From assembly GCA_905160935.1 (NCBI GenBank), contig CAJHZI010000682.1, positions 62,001 to 126,000 on the forward strand: a DNA stretch of 64,000 nt, in the 5' to 3' direction. This DNA is from Enchytraeus crypticus (Eukaryota; Annelida; Clitellata; Enchytraeida; Enchytraeidae). Under the pieces are notes generated by a model. That model was not told the origin of the DNA and ran no database searches. It saw only the letters and a list, made by a program, of their open reading frames with translations. This document shows positions 23,219 through 34,884 of the stretch, in pieces (within the stretch, counting starts at the first letter, position 1; each line of letters opens with the position of its first letter). Made by a program: the position numbers and the translations under genes.

Positions 23219-26200
23219 TGTATAAAGTCTAGCTATAATTTCGTTACTGATATCTAATGAGATGTACTTACTGCTACTAGATATTTAGTATAAATTGAAG
23301 AATTCATTACAAGAACCAGGCGAGTCTGACTTTTCTATTTTGAGAAAATTGTTTTTTTTTAAGTTTTCAAAAAATTTCCTTCATAATATTTCGGTTTAGA
23401 CTTTAGCGCATGCAGTCGGTATTCGAAGATGTGGATGTGCTCAGAATCCAGTTAAACAGTTTTAACAGCTTCTATCTGGTCTCCAGGTAGTTGATTCTGA
23501 GAGCACTAATATAAAGTTGTCATTGACGAAATTGCTTTATAATGTATTATAGGGCAACCAACGTCACCCACCCCAAGTACAACCACGATAAAAACAACCG
23601 TTAAAACAACGCTAACAACATCTTCACCATCAAAAACGGTCATGAAAACAACAAAAGAAACAACGACAGAGACAACAAAAGTAACGCACATTGCAACGAC
23701 AACAAAGCCTGTTGAATTAGCAACCATTACTACTACGACAACAGAATTAACAACCAGTGCAACAGTAATTGCTGCAATTATGACAACTACATCAATCTCA
23801 GCTGGGTCAACAACAAATGTAGTAACTACTGCTGAAACAACATCATCCTCTTTGTATACAAACGCGCTGACAACAGCAGCGGCTTCTATTATTACGACTT
23901 CATCGGTTGCATCAACAACTGTAGAAACGATCCCATCTGTTGCCTCAACAGCGAGTTCAACGACGAGTGTTACTCTGGGTTCAACCAAGAGTTCATCCAC
24001 TGATACAACCACGAGTGTAACTCTGGGTTCAATCACTATTTCAACCACTGATTCAACCACGAGTGTAACTCTGGGTTCAACCAAGAGTGTAGCCCCAACT
24101 GCAGCAACTAGTGAAACAAGAAATGCAGTCACGATTACAACCGCCAGTGCAACAGAGAGTGCAATCAGCAAGTGCAACAGCTAGAGCAACAACTGGTACA
24201 TTCTTGAGTGCAACAACTAGTGCAGCAACTGGTACATCCATGAGTGCAACAGCTAGTGCAACAACTGGTACATTCATGAGTGCAACAGCCAGTACAACAA
24301 CTAGGACATCCATGAGTGCAACAAGTGGTACATCCATGAGTGCAACAACTGGTACATTCATGAGTGCAACAGCTAGTGCAACAACTGGTATATCCAATAG
24401 AAAAAGGGCTAGTGCAACAACTGGTACATTCGTGAGTGCAACAACTAGTGCAACAACTAGTGCAACAACTAGTGCAACAACTAGTGCAACAACTAGGACA
24501 TCCATGAGTGCAACAATTAGTGCAACAACTAGTGCAACAACTAGGACATCCATAAGTGCAACAACTAGTACAAAAAAGAGTGCAACAACGAGTGTAGCCT
24601 ATACAGCGTCAGAAATTGCAGATTCATCAGCAACAGGTGTCGTTATGGTAGGAACAACAAAATCTTTCGCAAAAAATGCAACATCTGGCTCTAGTATTGC
24701 ACTCTTCAATGACCAAACTACTTATAATCATGTAACTACCGAAGCTATTACAACGATAACAACAACAACAACAACAACTGATATTGTGCTATCCAGTGGT
24801 TCTCACAGTAACCTGGTGTCAGAGAATTCTGACCACTTCAGTGTTTCAGTCACTGATGATCTCTCTGTGAAACATTCACCTGACATCAGTCAGACGTCTA
24901 GTACAGTTGAATCCTACTTCAACCCCAGCAGCGCTTCTAATTACTTTATTGCGTCATTGCCTGAAGCACAACCCACTAGCAGACTGATGTCGATGACGTC
25001 AGAAGTTGAAGTTGCAATGACGTCACTGGAGCGGAAAATGACATCAGTTGCGCTAAATACTCTACAACAGAACTCGAGTCAGTGTATTGCGTGTGAGGAA
25101 GTAAATACTTCTCTGATACCTGAAGTATCTTCAAATACTTTATCAAAATCAAACTCAATATCATCAACTTCACCTAGAACTACATTAGTCCCTGTTCAGA
25201 GAGAGGCAGCAAATGAACTGCTCTGCTGCTGCCTTTGCTGCTCCAAGAAGCATGCCTCAAAGTGCAGCAAATGTTCAGGGAAAACCGCAGCTTCGGAAAT
25301 CTCAGACTGTTTGTTGAAACTTCCGAATGGAAAGAATCCGAATTATGTCAGAGATAAAGGGAAATTCGAACCCTCGAAGCCAATAGAAGATGCTTTTCCA
25401 GATCTGACAGAATATACTGATAGTTTCAATAAGTCGGAAGAATTTACGGAAAAGCTATCCGAACTCAAACCAGAAGAAAGGTTGACTCTGGGTTTTTCCA
25501 TTGGAGAATTGATTCTAGATTGTACGTACGATGGAATGCCTTGCTACACAACTAGGTGAGTGCTATTGTGAACTAAATTTATGTGATTGCAAACTATTTA
25601 TATTATTTATCTTTATAACAACATGGCCTACAGCTAAATCTTAGCAAATGATACTGTTGATAGACCTATATATAAAAAGTATTATAGGCTGCTATTCTGA
25701 TATCGAAGATTCGAGAGTATTGCCATTTGGAACTTGATGTCTCTATGCAGTTTTATAAATATATGAATTTTGGATCCTTGGGAGACTTATATTAAATCGT
25801 ATGAATTCATTTTGCGTTTCTTTGAATTTGCATTTAGTACTATAAATTAATAGGCCTAATTAAATAAAATAATTAAATAACTTCATAGAGACAATGAAAG
25901 ACAGCAAATCTTAGAAAAATTAGGCAACAATTTTAAAATTGAAACTTCCGTGTTTGTAACAATTCCATAATTTAGTTTAAAAAAATTGTATTGTCTGGAA
26001 TGGGTCGGCTCAATTCTTACTGCTTCTGTTGCCTATAGTTAAATTATTTTGTTCTACCCAATAAATTTGAGTAATAGAAACATGCATTCCCAATAAGTTT
26101 TTTTGGCATTTCCAATTGAACATATTTTCACGCATTCCATCTCATAGTAGGCTACATTTGTAGATATGTTGTAGCATTTTTAATCGAATTCTCAGACCTA

Positions 26201-26462
26201 GTTGACTAAACATGTTCTCCTTTTCTTATTTCCAATTGAATCATTTTACTTTCGAATATGTAATAAATATACTTTATTTATTATTTCAGAGACTTTGATC
26301 AGTACTTCAACCCCACTCTGGGTAACTGCTACATTTTCAACTCAGGATGGAATTCAAGTAGAAAGATTAGAACTGTGACAACTCCTGGCCTTAGAAATGG
26401 TATAACATTTAAATATTTTGTTTGGGTGCAATTCAATTGAGGCACAGGCAAAAATATACAGT

Positions 26463-26533
26463 AAAACAAAAGGCTAACGCTAATTTTAACGTCAGTTTCG
26501 TTCCTCAAAAGCGATATCAGTTACGGGCAGTAG
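26463..26533 (-). repeat. SINE family B fragment
   Basis: Reverse complement of the family's 3' part ('aacgtcagtttcg', 'aaagcgatatcagttacggg') in intron 6 of copy 2. Confidence 0.6.
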
Positions 26534-26994
26534 AAACATTATCAACGTTAATTTGAATCAATTATGAAGGTGATATTAATTCCTATAATAGGATTGACGT
26601 GCGCTTGTTATATTTTGCTATTTGAGTTTGTAATTATGACCCATATTTTTATGAATTTTCTCTGCTTTTTAATATGTAAGTGCACTGAGCAAATACTGCG
26701 TGTTTGCCTCAGTGGCGAAATAAAGAGATATGCGTGTACAAAAATTTGAGGGGCGCCAATATATTTATAGGGCCTATAGATTTTTCTCTAGAATACCCGA
26801 GTTGATGGAATCTGATGAACAGTTGCCCAGTAAACTAAGGTAATTTTTTTATTTCTGTCTAGGCTGTTTTCACCATCATCATTATCAGAAAATGAGGTTA
26901 ATTGCGACATACAATAATTATTGAGTACCACGCTAATTAACGAAATTAAATGAACTTACTAGCATATTGAAATATATGTATAACCACATAAGTA

Positions 26995-26999
<5 letters not shown>

Positions 27000-27046
<47 letters not shown>

Positions 27047-27066
27047 ATCTATATATATATATATAG
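27000..27066. repeat. (TA)n microsatellite
   Basis: TA repeat in intron 6 of copy 2, about 60 bp before exon 7. Confidence 0.9.
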
Positions 27067-27324
27067 TACAAAATTATACACCCATAATGTTAATCATTAG
27101 GATGTGATTGATTGATTGATGTAGGATTACGCCTGACTCTGAACATAAATCAGGATAACTACGTGCCTGAGGCAGGACCCATAGCCGGTATGAGGGTTGC
27201 CATTAACGACCAGAATGTCATGCCATTTCCTGAGGATGATGGTATCACTATCAGTCCAGGATTTGAGACGTCCATAGGAATCAGAGAGGTGGGAATTGTT
27301 AATCGTTTACTAGATGTTAACTAG

Positions 27325-27600
27325 GTGCTGAGGATGGCAAGAGGGGACCCACCTCACCATGAAATATTTCCCCCCATGATTAAATGGTATTAATCCACCT
27401 AACTGAAGAAGGCAACGGGGAAACCACCTCAGAAGCCATTTTTGTCCCAAGCTATAGGCTACTGAAGAAGTGGATTAGGCATAGACTTTGTGAAGGGATT
27501 AATTTGTTTATCTAAGGAGTGCTTTTATGGAACGAAAAAGCAGACTTCGAGTATGAATATGTACTTGAACATGCCACTTGACAGTGCACCGTCGAGAGAA
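27325..27600 (+). repeat. SINE family D, partial
   Basis: 'ctgaggatggcaagagggga', 'cccacctcaccatgaaatat', 'acttgaacatgccacttgac' and 'agtgcac' in intron 7 of copy 2. Same body as 36515-36870. Confidence 0.7.
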
Positions 27601-28595
27601 AGAGATTATGATAATTTGAAGATATTTCAAAATGACGCGTCTTAAAATATGCCACGCCTTTACTGGACATGAGTGAAAGTAACTTTTACAAATCAACTTA
27701 TTATGCCACACTTATTGCCGAAATGTGAGTTATTTTGAAGTTACTATGGTTGATATTATTCAGTAGGCCTTTTCTACTAAAGTTCATGTTTTATTTTAGA
27801 CTCGGATTAAGCGGTTGTCTTATCCATACGGAGAGTGCAACGAGGAACTGGATAATGATCCCACAAGGAATATCTTCTCTTCATTCTATCCTGTCAACTA
27901 CACAACACGGGTTGGTAGAAACTTGCTACTTAACAATAGCCTATCGTCACATAGCTATTCACCATTGAGCAATAACTGAATACTTATACATGTACAGAAA
28001 TTGTTAGAATCGTAACACATAATTATTTTATTAAGCAATGAGTATTATTTCATTGCAGATTTTTTTAAGTTCAGAAAGTTGTTTCACTTTCGGTTTTGTT
28101 TTAGTTAAGAAAATTCTTTCATTTAAGTATTATTGCTTATGATTATTGTTTTATGGACAAGGGATGCATCGTGAGTATGCCTAGGACTTGGTTTAGTAGC
28201 AACCCAAGCCAAAAGTGAATTGAAATATTTGTCTACGTGGCATTATGATTAACTACATTTAATTTATAAACATTTCATTTCAATTCTATTTAATTAAAAC
28301 AGCAAAAAGTGTCATTCAACCCTGCAGAGTTAACATGCACAAAACACAAACAAGCAAATGCAACATGAAAAACACTAACTAAATGTGAAATATGGTGAAC
28401 TTTTTCAATGAAATTAACATTTCATTGAAACTTAATAGCATTTATTGGTACTGATGTCATAGGTTTGCTTGAAGACCTGCTACCAGCGTAATGTGATACA
28501 GAGATGTAACTGTTACGATGCTCATTATCCTTCCACACAATCTGACAGTGAAACCTCACTTCCAGTCTGCTCCTCTTCCAACGTGGATCATAGTT

Positions 28596-28694
28596 AGTCA
28601 TATCTCTCAATCAGCACTTAAGTCATATCACTCAATCAGCACTTAAGTCACATCTCTCAATCAGCACTTAGTCATATCTCTCAATCAGCACTTA
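28596..28694 (+). repeat. 25-bp tandem repeat, four copies, beside a splice donor
   Basis: Units 28596-28620, 28621-28645, 28646-28670 and 28671-28694 of AGTCATATCTCTCAATCAGC plus ACTTA. The array begins three bases after the GT of the donor of copy 2 exon 9 (exon end 28592). Confidence 0.9.
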
Positions 28695-28709
28695 ACGGCC
28701 TAGTCTATT

Positions 28710-28945
28710 TTTGTTGTGTCCGGTGTGTCCAGGTGGTTCGAAGAATTGACCAACCGATTGCTGCACGTGTTGTGGAAGGCGACTAAAGCACTAAGATCCA
28801 CACCAACGTCAGAAAGGGCATTCGGTTGGTGAGCGCCTAGGCTCCAGAAATTGCTATAAACATTTAAACGAATATGGAAAAGTCTCAAGTAGGGGATTGA
28901 CTGTTGGATGATATGATGTAGGACAGAGAGGATTTGAGACAGTCT
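28710..28945 (+). repeat. SINE family E
   Basis: 'ttgtgtccgg', 'gaccaaccgattgctgcacg', 'ggcgactaaagcactaagat', 'gggcattcggttggtgagcg' and 'ggggattgactg'. Other copies: 34600-34830 (-), 38895-39140 (+), 41680-41800 (+). Intron 9 of copy 2. Confidence 0.8.
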
Positions 28946-29708
28946 ATTTTGTACAAAAGTACTAATAGTCTAAGTCTAGAGAATTATCATTCTACAGTAC
29001 TCGCCATAGGCATAGTATTTACACCATTAGAAACATTGAGAGGTTATTATCGCTCTTCAAATAAATGTTAATCTATTTTTGCATCTGTTGTTTGTTTGCA
29101 ACCAGTAAACTATTGGTCTTACATACTGTTAGATTTATAATTTTATTACAGTTTCTGCTCCAGTTCTCATTAGCAAATTTTGTTATTAATTGCTACAGGA
29201 AAAACACAAACTAAATGTGAACTATGGTGAACTCTTTCAATTTTCATTGAAAATTAATAGCATTTTAAGCCATCGATATCATAGGTTTATATTAATATAA
29301 TTGATTTCAGCATCTGCTCTCGCCTTTAATAGCACATTTTGTTTTTAATTCAAATGTTTTTACATCTAGTGAAGTAAAAGTTCTGTATGTAACGAACAAA
29401 GAAATTAGAGAAATGTTTCAGCGAGGATGCACTCATCAACAAAGCCAAACATAATTTCTATTAGTCTTCCCAAGAGGTGATGGATGTATTTACAAATAAA
29501 TAACAGACACAAATGAGCCATTCTGTGATTGGTTCATTTCGATTCTTATTCATTGTAAATATTAAATACATGTAGTTAACGGCGAGTGTGTCGTACGTAT
29601 GCATGTTTACATGTTTATATGTACATGCTTTACAGTTATATGTCGATACAACGTGTCTATACTGTTCGGCCTAAATGAGCTCGAGTGTGACTGTCCCAAT
29701 AGGTGCAG

Positions 29709-29762
29709 GTAGGTTTTCTCTTTCTTTCTCTCTCTCTCTCTCTCTATCTCTTTCCCTCTCTT

Positions 29763-29821
<59 letters not shown>

Positions 29822-29955
29822 TCAGTGCACTGCCTAGTGGTAGGTTCAAGGTACACATCTGTACTCAACGTCTGGGAAAGGTATGGCTTCTAAGGTGGTG
29901 TCCCGTTGCCTTCCTCAGTTAGATGGATTAATTACCATTTATTCGGGGGGATATT
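29709..29955 (-). repeat. (CT)n tract and SINE family D (reverse)
   Basis: Directly after the donor of copy 2 exon 10 there is a 100-bp CT/CTTT tract, then 'agtgcactgcctagtggtag' and the rest of a reversed family D SINE to about 29955. This SINE with its GA tail was inserted in antisense orientation. Confidence 0.75.
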
Positions 29956-30889
29956 TCATGCAATATTCTTAGTTCATATATTTCTCTAATCTAAGACGAA
30001 TTAAAAATCACCTACTTAGTAGGCTTATGTAGGCTACCATTCAGTGAAAACTGTTTCATTTATATTTTGAGGGAGAAATGTAGGCTCACCAATACAATGA
30101 ATTTGAGATCACACTTGCTGGTATAGCATATCCAAGGCACAACTTTATATCACATTACACTCGTTTCTATATCGATGTATTGAAGCATAAAATACACTGA
30201 CAGAAACAACTGTCACAGCTGAGTCAATCTCCTCTTTTGAAACTGCTTAATTAAAATCTGCTTATTGATTTCAATTTATGAAGTCTAAATAGTTCATATA
30301 TAATCATTATAATTTTTTTTAAATATTAGAAATTGCTCTCTCTCACTCACTCTGTAATGTTCTGCCAAGCGGCAGTTCCAAGGTACATATTCATACTTAC
30401 ATATTGATGTGAATTTAGAAGTCAAATCTATATGTATTAAAGTTTTTATTGCGGCATGGAAATGCTGTGATAATCCGTAGTTGATGAAACTGATATGTAT
30501 TTTGTGTTTCATATGCACAATGGAATCTTTATGCTAATCTAATATGGACCCCTAAAAAGTTCCAGTGCCATGTGTAAAACCTTACATTACATTTATGCGT
30601 TTAATTGCCTTATTGTACAATGTTTACTATGCAAATATAATTTAAAAAATATAAATAATCACATTGTTGAATTTGGAAAGTGACAGATGGACTATGCAGT
30701 TGTTAGGATCATTACTTTATGAGTGAAAAGAGAAATATATGAAAACAAATCCATCTCTGAGAAATATGTTTAGTTTGATATATTTTTTCTTCATTGATTT
30801 CTATACTGTAAATTGAGTAGAGCTTTTGATTGTTTACTTGGATATTTTAAATAAACTGCACATACCAGCCCATCTCCCAAGAATGTCCT

Positions 30890-31110
30890 ATTAGCGTAGG
30901 GGTAACGCCATGAAGTTTTAAATGATGACAGATGTTGAGATGCATTGAACCCTCGTAATTTGAATAACACACGCGCTGATCTGAGAGTAAAATCTCGGAC
31001 ATTCACTGGACTGGTTATACGGGAAATGGACTAAATTGCCAAACGGTTTAAATATGTAGTAGTAAAGTTAGAAATATCAACATATTTGATTACTATAATG
31101 CGCGTTTATT
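30890..31110 (+). repeat. tRNA-derived SINE, family A
   Basis: 'tagcgtaggggtaacgccat' to 'gagagtaaaatctcggacat', 'cactggactggttatacggg' and 'aaatatcaacatatttgat'. The B-box region is decayed. Confidence 0.8.
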
Positions 31111-31463
31111 ATTTATATTTCATATCGACTGCGTGTAAAACATTGGTTTCCTTGTATTACACATGTACATGTAGATTAGTATAAAATACAAATAATTTTA
31201 ATATTATAATAATCAAAAATTTTAAAAGTAAATCAACAAAACAGACAAATAGCTAGGCCTGTCAGCGGTGAAAAATTCCCTAAAGTGGGGGAGGAGGTGA
31301 GGGCATTTCGAATTTTATTTTCAACGGGCATATAAACATATAGCACACATTTCTATGTTATTCGAAATATGTTGACTGTCGTGCTGTGTGATATGTGAAC
31401 AAAAAAATAAACTTATCTGTTTCTAGTCCTTTCTTTCTTTCTCTCTCTCTATCTCCCCCCCCC

Positions 31464-31524
<61 letters not shown>

Positions 31525-32499
31525 CTTTTAGTGCACTGCCTAATTCAAAGTTCATATATACATGTAACTACTCCACAAATTTCTATCCTTTGACTTGTGT
31601 CTCTTCAAACCAACATACTAACAGACTATCAAATAAGCCGACACATCCAGTCTTGATCTTACTCTAACTCCCTGCCATTCTTCCTTCAATTGCCTCTTTT
31701 TAGTTAACCGTTCCAAAACGTAACAACACATAATACTGGCAAAAGACTTGGGGAGGATGTACACCCTAGACGAGTCCATTCAGTGAGTTTACACAGGGTA
31801 TCGTTGTCTACACTATAACGTGACGTTTGCAGCGAAACGATTCTTTTGTGAAATCAATACAAGAAAGAAGCGGGTGCTTTCCGCTTTTGTTGGAATCGCT
31901 GAATGAATTTTGCTATTGTTTTCAGTATAACGACAAGAATTCTGGAACGTTTTCCAGTATAGCAATGTAGATGTTGTTGCTTTGCTATCATAAATTATAT
32001 TACGTTCTTTGTGAACCCATGACAAAGGGAAGGAGTAATAGTTCGACTATTTAAGTAAAGTTCGTTATCTAATAAATACAAAATTAATTAAATATATACT
32101 GTAAGAGAATTTTAGAAGCATTATTGTACTAGTTTTAAGCGATGTCATAATATATCGTTAACATTAGCTGACATACATATGTCTATTTCTTTCTTTCTCT
32201 CTCTCTCTCTCTCTCTCCCTCTTAGTGCACTGCCTATTGGCAGGTACATAGCACACAACTCCGCATATTTTTATCCTCTCCATTTCTAATTATGACAACA
32301 AATCAACTAGATCAAATCATCCAGCATCCCAGTCTCGGTTTTCCTCTAACTTTTACCTTCCATTATTCCTTCGATTTCCTCTTTTACTAAACTAAATCCT
32401 ATCTGTACTTGATCCAATCAGTTCCTCTTTCAATTGTATATTATGTTGTTACCAATCAATTGTCTATTTATGACAAATATATTTAACACTTATTCGTTA

Positions 32500-32710
32500 G
32501 CAATTTTTCAGTGAATCTGATCTCCTTCATAGACACATTTTAAATGCTTCCAGTTTCCTAATGTCATCCTTTCTTAACGTCCATGTTTCATATCCGTACC
32601 GGAGTGTGGTCCACACTAAAGTCTATTCAATCTTTGTCTTCGTGGGATTCTTTACATATTTCGTCAGTAGTTCTTGTATCTTTTGCTTTTAGTCAAGTCT
32701 TTAGATGCAC
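32500..32710 (-). mobile_element. LINE fragment (reverse-transcriptase C-terminal part)
   Basis: On the - strand it translates to LRYGYETWTLRKDDIRKLEA, matching the 'YGSE-TWTL-(K/R)-I-LEAFE' region common in RTE/CR1/Jockey-like LINE proteins. The frame is broken shortly after. Confidence 0.65.
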
Positions 32711-33524
32711 ATTGCCGTTATACAGTTCTACAAGGTAGTCAGGTAGATGGAGTGTATTTCGCTAACTGCACAAGTTATAAATCGTTACGACGCTAAACAA
32801 CGTATCAAATACATGCACATTTTTTTGCACACGTTTACCACTAAACAGCATAACATGTTTTCAATTCGTCGAGTGTAGAAGAAATTTAATATAAATTTAA
32901 CGTCTGTGTCTGTATAACAATAACCCTACATGCCGAAGAGCACACGTTGGAATTGAAATCCTAAGCAGGTTGAAATAATTGAGAGTCAAGACTCATTGGC
33001 CTGGATCATGGAAAAGGTTTGGTGCTATTTTAAAGGGTTATTACCATAAATATCTGTAATGATAATTACTTGAGCAGGATTGCGTTTGGCTTTCTAGTTA
33101 TACAGTTTACTATCTTTATTTTCTTTATATTGATTTATGTTATGTTTGATTTCTATTGTATGTGTTTCTTTCTGCCATGAATTTAGTGAAAGAATATATA
33201 CTTGCTAAATATATATATAGAATAGTGATATAGAATATAATAGATAGTACAATAATATATAATGTAATAGAATATACATGTATAGACCATTCATAAAATT
33301 TGTTTACTTTTAAAAAAACCCTTAGCATATTTCTCTGTCGTGAGAGGCGCCACTTGTGCCATCAGCTGATACTCATATGATCACGCGTACGGCAGACTTG
33401 CGGCAGGCAGGTCTCTTTCATTTGAACAGTTAAAGAGAAATTAGGGTTAGTCTTTGCGTTCAAAGTTAACATTCCTGTAATACCTTGTAATTTTATCAGG
33501 ATAGTTGTCTCAAACAGATCTAAA

Positions 33525-34837
33525 ATGTACTGCTGTGCATTTGGTTGTAAATCTGACTATCGGAAAAATCGGACTATAAAATTTTTTAAATTTCCATGGA
33601 ATCAAGAACGTCGAGAACAATGGACAAAAGCTGTTAATCGAAAAGATTTCAAGCCTTCGAATAGCAGTCGATTGTGCGAGAATCATTTTATTACTGGTAA
33701 GTTTAATATTCTGTAAGCTAAAACTGACTATATGTTGAAAGTATCTTTAAATTAGGACTATTAATGTGTAGTTCTATTTACCTTATTAATTATTACACTA
33801 TTACAGTAAGCAGCGCCTCTATTATAATGATAACTAGGCTGATTGTTTACTTAAAAACTATAGTTTTACAACATATTGACTTCATTTTGACCTATCAATA
33901 AATTTACTACAGTGATTATTTTGAAAGTTATAAATTATATAATTATTGTTAATGATACTAATGAAAATAACTATTAATAAGTTAAAACATAGAAGCTGTT
34001 GGTCACTTGTGATTTATTATTAACTAATTATTTGTAACTTAAAATACTACAGCAACTCTATAAATTAATAAAAGCAGTCTCAAGTAATTTAATAGTTACC
34101 TCTTCCGCTGCCAATGAGATTCAATCATTGGGTTACACAAGTCAATGGTTAAACTTCAACTCATGATAGTTGAGCAGCACGATAGAATTAATTTCATGAT
34201 CATTTATTCGTCCTTTCAAGTATGTGTCGACTTCAAAAAGTTAGTAGTGAAAATGTGATTATCCAAATTACAGTTAAAGTAAAAATGCAATAACAGCAAA
34301 AATTTTAGTCCTTTTGGTTGTTTTCCATTAATGTACCTATATTTTAACTTTTTGTTCGATTTCACCAATTTGACCATGTTTTTAACTTTATAAATTGCAA
34401 TTGTAGGGTCATTGAACATATTTTATTGCATTTCTTCACGTTTCATATTATCGTCATTAACATCTTCAATTTTGACTTTATTGCCATTTGACGTCATAAT
34501 AATAATTTTTCTGAATCTGGCCTTTCATACAAATGGAGACTAGGGCAATAATAATGCATTAGAATAATTTTCTTTCCTAAACTCATTGTCCTGATATATC
34601 ATCATCATCATCATCTTCCCTTAAATCCCAGTTTAACGAAGGTCAGGATACGAATAGACGATTTATCCATTCGTTTAAGTTTGTGGCAATTCCTGGAGCA
34701 TAGGCGCTCACCAACCGAATGCCCTTTCTGACATTGGTATGGATCTTAGTGCTTTAGTCGCCTTCTAGGACAAATGCAGTCATCGGTTGGTCAGATTCTA
34801 ACGACCTGGACGGACACAACACGGGGATTTTCCTGTT

Positions 34838-34884
<47 letters not shown>

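Larger units (their letters stand above)
20192..29708 (+). pseudogene. DEG/ENaC-CTLD-mucin gene, copy 2 (no 3' exons)
   Basis: Ten exons align with copy 1: 20192-20369, 21091-21336, 21882-22038, 22532-22767, 23553-25555, 26290-26399, 27125-27288, 27800-27910, 28463-28592, 29636-29708. They encode the N-terminus, TM1 with FPAVTVCNMSP, the polybasic RRRKKRA, the CTLD, a mucin exon, CCCLCC, GNCYIFNSG, RLSYPYGEC and VCLKTCYQ. Two defects are visible. The mucin exon is 2003 nt, two bases short (or one long) for its phase; the frame changes at about 24111-24184 inside 12-bp repeats. The counterparts of copy 1 exons 11-13, including TM2, are absent from 29709-44754. Splice sites are good and the conserved residues intact, so the loss may be recent. 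A sequencing error in the repeat could explain the first defect but not the second. A short secreted or tethered product is possible. Confidence 0.8.
29956..33290. other. intergenic after copy 2
   Basis: I searched this stretch by eye for copies of channel exons 11-13 (MSMFAWPAVSYK, LLRLDVFF, GSLGLWFG) and found none. It holds a family A SINE (30890-31110), CT/TA tracts with family D SINE ends at about 31435-31560 and 32185-32260, and a LINE fragment at 32500-32710. Nothing else is recognised. Confidence 0.6.

Noticed and set aside
29607-29893. Arg-Glu or Ser-Leu repeat proteins around the CT/GA tracts
   Set aside because: Simple-sequence translation of SINE-linked microsatellites. The same applies at 16342-16632 and 31358-31667.
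33140-33328. 62-codon frame on the - strand upstream of the THAP exon
   Set aside because: AT-rich, no motif, no conservation seen; random.
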